Position numbers and translations under genes: made by a program
From: DASSKW01 sp035690065
GTDB taxonomy: Bacteria; Pseudomonadota; Gammaproteobacteria; Natronospirales; REEB76
Assembly (NCBI GenBank): GCA_035690065.1
Contig: DASSKW010000037.1
Coordinates: forward strand, 1-31,813
Length of the DNA: 31,813 nucleotides
Direction: 5' to 3'
Notes under the pieces: model-generated
What the model saw: only the letters and a program-made list of their open reading frames with translations
Told to the model about the DNA's origin: nothing
The model's database searches: none
In this document: piece after piece, positions 23,118-30,857 of the stretch
Layout: each line of letters begins with the position of its first letter
How positions within the stretch are numbered: position 1 is the stretch's first letter

Positions 23118-24317
23118 TTACACCAGTCCCAGTTCCTCCAGACATCCCAGCATCCGTTCCCAACTGCGCGCGATATCGTGATCCAATCCGATCGAGAAGC
23201 GCATCAATCCATCGGTCAGCCCCATCGCCAGTTGTTCTTCCTTGGGTATCTCCGATGACGTACTGTTGCCGGAAGGACTGAACAGAGTCCGGAAATAGCC
23301 CAGGCTCACTGCGAGCAAACCCACCTTCTCCTGTTGCAGACGCACCATCAGCCGGTTGGCATCGGCTTCACTGCCGGCGTCCAGGGTCAGCATGCCACCG
23401 AATCCGAACCCCGGCTTCATCATCTGCCGCATGCGCGCATGATCGGGGTGCTGCGGCAGACCCGGATAACTCACCCGCAATCCTTTCTCCGCCAATCGCT
23501 CGGCGATGTACAGCGCATTGCGTGAATGCTGTTGCATCCTGACATGCAGACTGTGCAGATTCTTGTTGATACTGGCGGCGCGCAGACTGTCCAGTGCCGG
23601 GCCGAGCAACATGAGCGCACCGGCGTTGACATCCGTCAGACTGTTAATGAATTCGTGACTCGCGCAGACGGCCCCGGCCACACAATCGCTGGTGCCGTTG
23701 ATGAACTTGGTGAGGCTGTGCACCACGATGTGCGCGCCCAATTGCGCGGGCGCGATGATCAATGGGGCGAAAGTATTGTCCACCACGAACGTGATGCCGC
23801 TCTTGCGTGCCAGTTCCGCCAGTGCCGACAGATCCGGCACCGCCAGCAGTGGATTGCTGATGGATTCACAATACAGGACCCGGGTATTGCGTCCGATTGC
23901 GGCACGCACCGCATCGATGTCGTTGCAGTCCACAAACCGGGTACTGACCCCGAAGCGCGGCAGGAAGTTCTTCATGAACGCGTAAGTGCCACCGTACACC
24001 GTGCGGCTCGCCACGATCTCGTCGCCATTGCCGCAAAGCTGCAACAAGGTGCCGGTGATGGCACCCATCCCGGACGCCGTCACCGAACAATCCTCGGTGC
24101 CTTCCAACGCCGCCAGGCCGTCCGAGAGATAGCGGTTCATCGGACTCCAATGCCGCGAATACAGGAAACAACCCTCGATCTCGGCACTGAAGCGCTCCTT
24201 CATGGTGTCAGGATCGAGGAAGGTGTAGGTCGAAGCGTCACTGATGGACGGATTCACATCGCCGTATTCGCCGAAGGTCCATAAATCCTGGATCTTGCCG
24301 ACTGGATCGAAATTCAT
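23118..24317 (-). CDS. Cys/Met-metabolism PLP-dependent enzyme
   Basis: A 399-residue fold-type-I PLP enzyme of the cystathionine gamma-synthase / methionine gamma-lyase group. PLP Lys204 is in HSLTKFINGTSD, Asp180 in TFVVDNTFAPL binds the pyridine nitrogen, and SVTASGMGAITGTLLQLC plus YGGTYAFMKNFLP match the cofactor-phosphate region. The exact reaction (synthase, beta- or gamma-lyase) cannot be read from sequence. It lies 31 bases downstream of the Rieske gene on the same strand, so the two may be co-transcribed. Confidence 0.88.
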   Translation of the reverse strand: MNFDPVGKIQDLWTFGEYGDVNPSISDASTYTFLDPDTMKERFSAEIEGCFLYSRHWSPMNRYLSDGLAALEGTEDCSVTASGMGAITGTLLQLCGNGDEIVASRTVYGGTYAFMKNFLPRFGVSTRFVDCNDIDAVRAAIGRNTRVLYCESISNPLLAVPDLSALAELARKSGITFVVDNTFAPLIIAPAQLGAHIVVHSLTKFINGTSDCVAGAVCASHEFINSLTDVNAGALMLLGPALDSLRAASINKNLHSLHVRMQQHSRNALYIAERLAEKGLRVSYPGLPQHPDHARMRQMMKPGFGFGGMLTLDAGSEADANRLMVRLQQEKVGLLAVSLGYFRTLFSPSGNSTSSEIPKEEQLAMGLTDGLMRFSIGLDHDIARSWERMLGCLEELGLV

Positions 24318-24348
24318 GTTGTCAACCTGTTTTGATTTGAGAACGTAA

Positions 24349-24702
24349 TCACTCTGTTTCCCGATACACCACGATTTCTTCTTCTTCTACCACGACCTGG
24401 AGTTTGTCCAGCATGCGCCCGGCGCAGGGCCCGGCCACACAATAACCCGTTCCGGGTTCGAACAAGGCGCCGTGCACAGAACACATTATCAGGGATCGAT
24501 CGCGGGTGAGGAATGCATCCGGCTTCCAGTTGAGAAAGTTGCCCGCATGCGGGCACCGGTTACGATAACCATGGACTGCGTCGCCACGCCGCACCACGAA
24601 ATATTCGTCTGGAAACTGCGCGCCTGGGAAGGAGAAACCGCGCGCTTCCTGATCGGGCAGGTCCGCGAGACGGCAGACGATATGACGGTTGGCATGGAGC
24701 AT
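24349..24702 (-). CDS. Rieske [2Fe-2S] protein
   Basis: A 117-residue soluble protein with a complete Rieske motif: Cys50-x-His52 (RCPHAG) and Cys74-x2-His77 (CSVHGALFEPGTGYC). It is the small single-domain type, resembling NirD or ferredoxin components of oxygenases rather than the membrane bc1 subunit. It lacks a signal peptide or membrane anchor. It forms a unit with the PLP enzyme and is divergent from the NTF2-like gene; the gap of 82 bases must hold promoters for both directions. The electron partner is unknown. Confidence 0.88.
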   Translation of the reverse strand: MLHANRHIVCRLADLPDQEARGFSFPGAQFPDEYFVVRRGDAVHGYRNRCPHAGNFLNWKPDAFLTRDRSLIMCSVHGALFEPGTGYCVAGPCAGRMLDKLQVVVEEEEIVVYRETE

Positions 24703-24784
24703 CTGGAATCCGTGGGCGTGCTTTGCAAGCTCGCGTGATTTCTTTTATCGTGCATCGCTTCTGAGACACTGGCCGGGCCGCAGC

Positions 24785-25201
24785 ATGTTCGCTACCCCAG
24801 ACGAAGCGGAAAACGCATTTTACACTGCCTTCGCCAACAGCGACCTGGACACCATGATGACGGTCTGGCTGCCGGGGGAGGCGGTGACCTGCATCCATCC
24901 GGTCGGGCCCCGCATCATCGGCTATAAGGCGATCCGTGCCAGCTGGAACGAGATGTTCAGCAACAACGCCGGCTTGCGTTTCCGGCTGGCGGATGTGGTC
25001 CGCACCCAGGACTCCCTGCTGGCGATCCACGTCCTGCATGAATTCATCACGGTCCCCGGCGAGACCAGCGAACGCGCGCCCGCCATCGCCACCAATATCT
25101 ATCAGCTCACCCAGGAAGGCTGGCGCATGATCCTGCATCATGCCTCGCCCATCGCTGTGGTGCAGGCCCGCCAGGAACGGCCCGCCGGCCGGTTGCATTG
25201 A
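24785..25201 (+). CDS. NTF2-like (SnoaL/DUF4440-type) protein
   Basis: From ATG 24785 the product has 138 residues with the NTF2-like fold pattern: an N-terminal helix with EAENAFYTAFANSDLDTMM, then VTCIHPVGPRIIGYKAI, and a final strand IYQLTQEGWRMILHHASP. Such proteins are ligand-binding or enzymatic modules; the family has no shared activity. The frame runs upstream to 24689 on the same strand, but that part does not fit. It is 81 bases ahead of the MFS gene, perhaps in one unit. Confidence 0.78.
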   Translation: MFATPDEAENAFYTAFANSDLDTMMTVWLPGEAVTCIHPVGPRIIGYKAIRASWNEMFSNNAGLRFRLADVVRTQDSLLAIHVLHEFITVPGETSERAPAIATNIYQLTQEGWRMILHHASPIAVVQARQERPAGRLH

Positions 25202-25282
25202 ACCGCAATACTCGCCTGATCGTAAACGGCACGCGATCCGTCGCCATGATTCCGCGCAACCACGCTTAACGGGACCAGCCGC

Positions 25283-26707
25283 ATGCAACCACCTTCCCTG
25301 CTGCGTTCCAAATTCTTCTGGGTCGGGGTGCTGTATTTCGCGCAGGGCTTCCCGTTCGGCGTGTTCTATGACGTGCTGCCGGTCTATTTCCGCGCCCAGG
25401 GCATCGAACTGGCCAAGATCGGATTTCTGGCGCTGTTCGGCCTGAGCTGGACCGTCAAGTTCCTGTGGGCACCGGCGATCGACTATTTCCGTCATCACCG
25501 GCGCTGGATGTTCGCCGTCAACCTGCTGATGGCAGGCGTCATGCTGGTGCTTGCATTGCATGCCCGGATCGACACCTGGTTGTGGGCTGCCATCGCTTGC
25601 TTCACGCTGCTATCCGCTACCAACGATATCGCCATCGACGGCTACACGGTGGAACTGTTCACCCGCGGTGAATTGGGACGCGCCAACGGACTCAGGATCG
25701 CGTTCTGGCGCGTGGGCCTGCTGGGTGCCGGTGGACTGCTGATGTTGCAATCCTGGATCGGCTGGCCTGCGGTTTACGTGGGCGCGGCAGTCATGATGGT
25801 TATCTCGGCGTTCGTATGCCTGACCGCGCCGCAGGAAGGCACACGCTCGGCATCAGGATTGGTCGATCCGATGACCGAACTGCGCAGTTTCCTGAACCGT
25901 CCGCTGATCCTGCTCGCTACCCTGCTGGTGATACTTGGCCTGATCGCCGGCAGTCTGAAACATGCCGAATGGGCGCTCTTGCTACTCGCGGCGGGTATCT
26001 TGCTGGGCATCGCACAACGCCGGCGTGGCGTACGGGTGACGCCAGGACCGATGCTGGGCGCGTTTCTCGACATGGTGGAACGACCCGGCTTCCTGCCGGT
26101 GGTGGGATTCATCCTGCTCTACAAACTCGCCGATACCACCAGTGGTTTCATGGTGAAACCGTTCATGGTGGATGTGCACCTCACGCCTGCGGAGATCGGC
26201 CTGGTGTCGATCAACCTCGGACTGGCCCTGTCGATACTCGGCGGTATCGTCGGCGGCTGGATCACCGACCGTGTCGGCATCTTCCACGGTTTGTGGATAC
26301 TCGGCATCGCGCAAGCCTTGCCGAATCTGGGTTACGCTGCCTTGGCGTTCTGGCTGCCGGTGCACGTGGCCGGCTTTCAACCAGACGCCGTACAACGCAC
26401 GCTCCTGTACGCGGTAAGCGGTACCGAATCGTTTGCACAGGGGTTGGGTACCGCAGCGTTCCTGTCGCTGTTGATGGCGATCATCGACAAGCGGCGTTCG
26501 GCGACAGAATATGCGGTGTTGTCGTCCATCTTCGCATTGAGCCGTTCGGTAGCCGGCTGGGCGGGCGGCATCGGCGCCGAAGCACTCGGTTACGGTCCGT
26601 TCTTCGTCATGACGTTCTTCCTCGCCGTACCCGCCTATTTCCTGTTGCCGTGGATCAAGAAGATGTTGGCGTATGCCGAGACACAAACCGCCTGGAACCA
26701 GAATTAG
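25283..26707 (+). CDS. MFS transporter, AmpG-like
   Basis: A 474-residue membrane protein with about 12-14 hydrophobic segments. Early motifs YFAQGFPFGVFYDVLPVYF, KIGFLALFGLSWTVKFLWAP and SATNDIAIDGY resemble the AmpG/acetyl-CoA-transporter branch of the major facilitator superfamily; AmpG imports anhydro-muropeptides for cell-wall recycling. No other recycling gene is beside it, so the substrate is not established. The gene ends 27 bases before the convergent end of the exonuclease III gene. Confidence 0.82.
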   Translation: MQPPSLLRSKFFWVGVLYFAQGFPFGVFYDVLPVYFRAQGIELAKIGFLALFGLSWTVKFLWAPAIDYFRHHRRWMFAVNLLMAGVMLVLALHARIDTWLWAAIACFTLLSATNDIAIDGYTVELFTRGELGRANGLRIAFWRVGLLGAGGLLMLQSWIGWPAVYVGAAVMMVISAFVCLTAPQEGTRSASGLVDPMTELRSFLNRPLILLATLLVILGLIAGSLKHAEWALLLLAAGILLGIAQRRRGVRVTPGPMLGAFLDMVERPGFLPVVGFILLYKLADTTSGFMVKPFMVDVHLTPAEIGLVSINLGLALSILGGIVGGWITDRVGIFHGLWILGIAQALPNLGYAALAFWLPVHVAGFQPDAVQRTLLYAVSGTESFAQGLGTAAFLSLLMAIIDKRRSATEYAVLSSIFALSRSVAGWAGGIGAEALGYGPFFVMTFFLAVPAYFLLPWIKKMLAYAETQTAWNQN

Positions 26708-26734
26708 AGATGGATCCCGCAGATACCGCGACAG

Positions 26735-27508
26735 TTAAATCGTGATGTCATAGTCGATGATCAGCGGCGCGTGATCGGAAAAACGCTGCTCTTTATAGAT
26801 CGACGCTTTCTTCACCGCAGCCTTCAATCCGGGGGTGACGATCTGATAATCGATACGCCAACCCACGTTCCTGGCCCATGCCTGACCGCGATTCGACCAC
26901 CAGGTATATTGCTCGGCACGCTGATCCACCACGCGGAACGCATCCACGAAACCGGCTGGCCCGAACAACTCGTCCAACCAGGCGCGTTCATGCGGCAGGA
27001 AACCGGAGTTCTTCTGATTGCTCTTCCAATTTTTGAGATCGATCTCCTGATGCGCGATGTTCCAGTCGCCGCACAGGATATATTCGCGTTTCTTGCGCCG
27101 CAGTGATCTCAGATATGGCATGAAGACTTTCAGAAAACGATCCTTGGAAGCCTGGCGTTCGGGACCGGAGGAACCGGAGGGCAGATACAGCGAGATCACC
27201 GACAGATTCTTGAAACGCGCTTCCAGATAGCGGCCTTCGTTATCGAACTCCGGCACGCCGAAACCGGTTATCACTTCCTCAGGTTCGGTGCGCGAATAGA
27301 GTGCCGTACCTGCGTAACCTTTCTTCCTGGCATCGAAATAGAAACTGTGGTGCTTGTCGGGCCGGAACACCGGATCGGTGAGCTGATCTTCCTGGGCTTT
27401 GGTTTCCTGCAGACACACTACATCGGCACGCTGGTGTTTGAGCCAGTCGAACAGACCCTTGCGTGCGGCCGAACGCACACCGTTGGCATTGAGAGTGAGG
27501 ATACGCAT
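26735..27508 (-). CDS. xth: Exodeoxyribonuclease III
   Basis: A 257-residue XthA-type AP endonuclease/3'-5' exonuclease of base excision repair. From ATG 27508, MRILTLNANGVRSAARKGLF starts at the family N-terminus. Glu35 in CLQETKAQ, CGDWNIAHQEIDLKNWKSN, WRIDYQIVTPG and SDHAPLIIDY carry the metal-binding and catalytic residues. It is divergent from pyrE with 69 bases between the starts. The longer open frame upstream to 28234 is antisense to pyrE and is not part of the gene. Confidence 0.95.
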   Translation of the reverse strand: MRILTLNANGVRSAARKGLFDWLKHQRADVVCLQETKAQEDQLTDPVFRPDKHHSFYFDARKKGYAGTALYSRTEPEEVITGFGVPEFDNEGRYLEARFKNLSVISLYLPSGSSGPERQASKDRFLKVFMPYLRSLRRKKREYILCGDWNIAHQEIDLKNWKSNQKNSGFLPHERAWLDELFGPAGFVDAFRVVDQRAEQYTWWSNRGQAWARNVGWRIDYQIVTPGLKAAVKKASIYKEQRFSDHAPLIIDYDITI

Positions 27509-27577
27509 CACCAGGGCTCCACGGGTCAAAGCGTGTATCATACCCGACCGTTTTCCATATCTGGTTGGATCAGAGTC

Positions 27578-28219
27578 ATGCAGGATTACCGCCACGAGTT
27601 TCTGGATTTCGCCTTGCAACGCGGCGTGTTGCGGTTCGGTGAATTCACCCTGAAATCCGGACGCAAGAGCCCGTACTTCTTCAACGCCGGTCTGTTCAAC
27701 AGTGGCGCCATGCTCGCCGCGCTGGGGCATTTCTACGCGCAGACAGTGATGGATTCGGGCATCCAGTTCGACATGCTGTTCGGCCCTGCCTACAAGGGCA
27801 TCCCGCTGGCGACAGTGACAGCCGCCGCACTCGCCGAACAGCATGGCCGTGACCTGCCGTGGTGTTTCAATCGCAAGGAAGCCAAGGACCATGGCGAGGG
27901 CGGCAATCTGGTCGGCGCGGCACTCGCAGGGCGGGTGCTGATAGTCGATGACGTGATTACTGCCGGTACCGCAGTCCGTGAAGCGGTGGACATCATCCGC
28001 GCGGCGGGCGCCAAGCCAGTCGGGTTGGTAATTGCCCTGGACCGCCAGGAGCGCGGACAAGGCACCAAATCGGCGATCGCCGAGGTCCGGGAGACGCACG
28101 GTATCGAGGTGGCTGCCATCGCCCGGCTGACAGATATCATCGCCTGGCTCGAACAGCGTACGGACCTGGCGTCGGCACTCGCTGCAGTGCGCGCCTATCG
28201 CGAGCAGTACGGCGCCTGA
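27578..28219 (+). CDS. pyrE: Orotate phosphoribosyltransferase
   Basis: PyrE makes orotidine-5'-phosphate from orotate and PRPP in pyrimidine synthesis. From ATG 27578 the protein has 213 residues, the E. coli length. The start is MQDYRHEFLDFALQRGVLRF; later come LKSGRKSPYFFNAGLFNSG, FNRKEAKDHGEGGNLVG and the PRPP motif VLIVDDVITAGTAVRE (120-135). The frame extends upstream to 27347, but that part overlaps the exonuclease III start and is not homologous. It is followed by the DUF4124 gene. Confidence 0.97.
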   Translation: MQDYRHEFLDFALQRGVLRFGEFTLKSGRKSPYFFNAGLFNSGAMLAALGHFYAQTVMDSGIQFDMLFGPAYKGIPLATVTAAALAEQHGRDLPWCFNRKEAKDHGEGGNLVGAALAGRVLIVDDVITAGTAVREAVDIIRAAGAKPVGLVIALDRQERGQGTKSAIAEVRETHGIEVAAIARLTDIIAWLEQRTDLASALAAVRAYREQYGA

Positions 28220-28289
28220 ACGTTCGGCTACCACCGGTAGCAGTGCTATACTTTTTTAATCCTCGCTTTACAGCTGATACGTAATCGCC

Positions 28290-28952
28290 ATGAATACCCG
28301 AATCGCCACGCTCCTGATCGCCGTATTGCTGACCAGCGTCTCCGTTGCCGCTTTCGCTGGTAGCAAGACCAAGCTCTACAAATGGACCGATGAACAAGGC
28401 GTCGTCCATTACGGCAGCAGTATCCCGCCGCAATATGCCAAGCAACAGAGCGAAGTCCTGAACGCGCAAGGCACCGTAGTGAAGACCATCCAGGCCCAGA
28501 AGACCCCCGAAGAGATCGCCAGGGAAAAGCAGGAGAAGGCTGAAGCAGACGCCAAAGCCAAACAGATAGCGGATACGGCAGCCGCACAACGCGCGCATGA
28601 CCAGGTGTTGCTCGACACCTATGTCTCAGTCGCAGACATGGAACGCGATCTCAACAGCCGTCTGGGGGCGATCGATTCACAGATCAACGTGACCAACGCC
28701 AGCATCAGCAGTCTGCAGGGTTCGCTTGCTGATTATCAGGCGCAGGCTGATGCGCGCAACAAGGCCGGCAAGGAAATACCGGCCGCACTGCAACAGAAAC
28801 TCAGCGACACGCGCGATCAGCTCGCCACCAACCAGAAACTGCTGCTGCAGCAACAGCAGAAGAAGCAGGATATCCGTGATCAGTTCAAGGCTGACATGGC
28901 CCGCTTCCAGGAATTGAAAGCAGCGCAGAGTGGACAACAGGGTGGCGGCTGA
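28290..28952 (+). CDS. DUF4124 domain protein, exported
   Basis: A 220-residue protein with a signal peptide (MNTRIATLLIAVLLTSVSVA) and a likely cut near AFAG. A DUF4124 module follows (about 25-60), recognisable by LYKWTDEQGVVHYGSSIPPQ. The rest is a charged Lys/Gln/Ala-rich helix region with heptad features, ending in a Gly-rich tail (SGQQGGG). DUF4124 occurs in many periplasmic proteins of unknown function. It lies 70 bases after pyrE and ends before a strong terminator. Confidence 0.85.
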   Translation: MNTRIATLLIAVLLTSVSVAAFAGSKTKLYKWTDEQGVVHYGSSIPPQYAKQQSEVLNAQGTVVKTIQAQKTPEEIAREKQEKAEADAKAKQIADTAAAQRAHDQVLLDTYVSVADMERDLNSRLGAIDSQINVTNASISSLQGSLADYQAQADARNKAGKEIPAALQQKLSDTRDQLATNQKLLLQQQQKKQDIRDQFKADMARFQELKAAQSGQQGGG

Positions 28953-28969
28953 CATCGGAATCAGTGCTT

Positions 28970-29003
28970 AACAAAGATGCCACCTGCGGGTGGCATCTTT
29001 GTT
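28970..29003. terminator. Perfect bidirectional intrinsic terminator
   Basis: AACAAAGATGCCACC and GGTGGCATCTTTGTT form a perfect 15-bp stem around TGCG, with A- and T-runs at the stem ends. It lies between the ends of the convergent DUF4124 and dut genes and can serve both. Confidence 0.93.
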
Positions 29004-29033
29004 TATGGACCATGTTGGAAATCCGGTTGGTCG

Positions 29034-29489
29034 TCAACCACGACCGGAGTGGCCAAAACCGCCAGCACCACGCTGGCTCTGCTCAAAATCCTCGACCACT
29101 TCGAACTGCGCCTGCACCACCGGCAGGATCACCATCTGTGCAATGCGCTCGCCGGGCCGGATGGTAAAGACTTCACGGCCGCGATTCCAGCAAGACACCA
29201 GTACTTCGCCCTGATAATCCGAGTCGATCAAGCCCACCAGATTACCGAGCACGATGCCGTGCTTGTGTCCGAGACCGGAGCGCGGCAACAACACTGCAGC
29301 GTAACCCGGATCCGCGATGTGGATCGCGATACCGGAAGGTATCAGGGAACTGTCACCCGGTTCCAGTATCAGCGATTGTTTCAAACAGGCCCGCAGATCG
29401 AGACCGGCCGATCCTGTGGTCGCATATTGCGGCAAAGGGAATTCATTGCCGATACGAGAGTCGAGAATCTTCACTTTGATGCTATGCAT
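29034..29489 (-). CDS. dut: Deoxyuridine 5'-triphosphate nucleotidohydrolase
   Basis: dUTPase splits dUTP into dUMP and pyrophosphate, keeping uracil out of DNA and feeding thymidylate synthesis. From ATG 29489 it has 151 residues, the usual trimeric enzyme length. The conserved motifs are visible: YATTGSAGLDLRACL, PRSGLGHKHGIVLGNLVGLI with DSDYQGEV, GERIAQMVILPV and the C-terminal GAGGFGHSGRG that closes the active site. The frame extends to 29528, but the ATG at 29489 matches the family start. It is downstream of coaBC on the same strand, a common pair in gammaproteobacteria. Confidence 0.97.
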   Translation of the reverse strand: MHSIKVKILDSRIGNEFPLPQYATTGSAGLDLRACLKQSLILEPGDSSLIPSGIAIHIADPGYAAVLLPRSGLGHKHGIVLGNLVGLIDSDYQGEVLVSCWNRGREVFTIRPGERIAQMVILPVVQAQFEVVEDFEQSQRGAGGFGHSGRG

Positions 29490-29538
29490 GCAGATATTTC
29501 CAGCGTCCGGGGATAACAAGTGATGCAATTAATCGGGA

Positions 29539-30735
29539 TCAGCGGTGTTTCGGATACTGATCGGCAATCAACGCCACCAGGCGCCGTGCCAGTTCGAGTT
29601 TCGACGCAGTCCCCAACTCGGCGGCACCATCGTGCCAGTACACCATCAGGGTATTGTCATCACGATCGAATCCTCGCCCTGCTCCAACCCAGTTCGCCGC
29701 GATCAGGTCAAGTCGTTTCTTTGCCAGTTTCTCGCGTGCATGCGTCTCGAGTTTCTCGGTCTCGGCAGAGAAGCCGACGATGAACGGCCGCGGCACCTGC
29801 GCCGCGACTTCGGCAAGTATGTCGGGAGTCCGGTCGAGGTTCAGTTGCAACACCGCGCTGTGTTTCTTGATCTTCTGAACGGCAATCTCGGCTGGCGCGT
29901 AATCCGCTACAGCCGCGGCCGCGATGAAGATATCGGTGCTGGATACCTCCTTTGTCACCGCCGCTTGCATTTCGGCGGCGGTCTCTACGTCCACGCGCCG
30001 CACGTTCTTTGGTGTCGCCAGTTGTACCGGCCCGCTTACCAGTGTCACCCGCGCACCTGCCTCTGCCGCCGCGCGCGCCACCGCGAAACCCATCTTGCCG
30101 GAACTGCGGTTGCTCAGAAATCGTATCGGATCGATCGGCTCGCGGGTCGGTCCGGCTGTGATCAGTACCCGCGCATTGCGAAGCGCGGTACCTCCTCCTC
30201 CGGCAAGCGCGGCGACGATCTCCATCGGCTCCAGCATACGCCCGACACCGACTTCCCCTTCGGCGAGGTCACCTTCACCCGGGCCGAGCATCCGCACGCT
30301 GCGACCAGTCAACCGCTGCACGTTTCTCTGCGTCGCGGGATTACCCCACATGGCCCAGTTCATCGCCGGCGCCAACACGATGGGCGCTTCAGTGGCAAGA
30401 CAGAGTGTCGTCAACAAATCATCGGCGATGCCGTGTGCCAGCCGGGCCATGAAATCCGCCGTGGCCGGGGCTACCAACACCATATCTGCCCAGCGTGCCA
30501 GTTCGATATGGCCCATCGCCATCTCGGCAGCGGTATCCCACAGTTCAGTCCGCACCGGATGCCCCGAGACTGCCTGGAAGGTCAGCGGCGTGACGAACTG
30601 CTGTGCGCCCGACGTCATCACCACCTGCACGTCGGCGCCCGCTTCACGCAGCCGCCGGACCAGATCCGGGCTCTTGTACACCGCGATACCGCCGGTGACA
30701 CCGAGTACGATGTGTTTACCCTGCAAGCCGCTCAC
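29539..30735 (-). CDS. coaBC: Bifunctional phosphopantothenoylcysteine decarboxylase/synthetase CoaBC
   Basis: CoaBC makes 4'-phosphopantothenoylcysteine and decarboxylates it in coenzyme A synthesis. I chose GTG 30735, which gives the E. coli-like MSGLQGKHIVLGVTGG start and has GGAG nine bases before it; upstream starts at 30753 (TTG) and 30750 (CTG) are less likely. The protein has 398 residues. The decarboxylase half shows His76 in GHIELARWAD and PAMNWAMW with Asn126. The Cys found at position 158 of the E. coli protein is replaced by Glu159 (DLAEGEVGVGRM). The synthetase half has TAGPTREPIDPIRFLSNRSS and KIKKHSAVLQLNLDRTPD. It precedes dut by 49 bases. Confidence 0.95.
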   Translation of the reverse strand: MSGLQGKHIVLGVTGGIAVYKSPDLVRRLREAGADVQVVMTSGAQQFVTPLTFQAVSGHPVRTELWDTAAEMAMGHIELARWADMVLVAPATADFMARLAHGIADDLLTTLCLATEAPIVLAPAMNWAMWGNPATQRNVQRLTGRSVRMLGPGEGDLAEGEVGVGRMLEPMEIVAALAGGGGTALRNARVLITAGPTREPIDPIRFLSNRSSGKMGFAVARAAAEAGARVTLVSGPVQLATPKNVRRVDVETAAEMQAAVTKEVSSTDIFIAAAAVADYAPAEIAVQKIKKHSAVLQLNLDRTPDILAEVAAQVPRPFIVGFSAETEKLETHAREKLAKKRLDLIAANWVGAGRGFDRDDNTLMVYWHDGAAELGTASKLELARRLVALIADQYPKHR

Positions 30736-30817
30736 ATCAAGATGCTCCAGCAAAGATGCGTAAGGTTACAGCATGGGGGTACCGCCACCAAGACCGGCAC
30801 CACCTTGAAAGACTCTT

Positions 30818-30826
30818 TGTTACACT
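30818..30826 (+). promoter_or_regulatory. Possible extended -10 promoter of the Sel1 gene
   Basis: TGTTACACT has a TG two bases ahead of TACACT, an extended -10 form, 31 bases before ATG 30858. No convincing -35 box is placed correctly. The prediction is weak. Confidence 0.28.
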
Positions 30827-30857
30827 CATCGCATGCACCTGAAAGTACAGGCTTTAC

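Noticed and set aside
27509..28234. Upstream extension of the exonuclease III frame
   Set aside because: It is antisense to pyrE, and the exonuclease family N-terminus begins at 27508.
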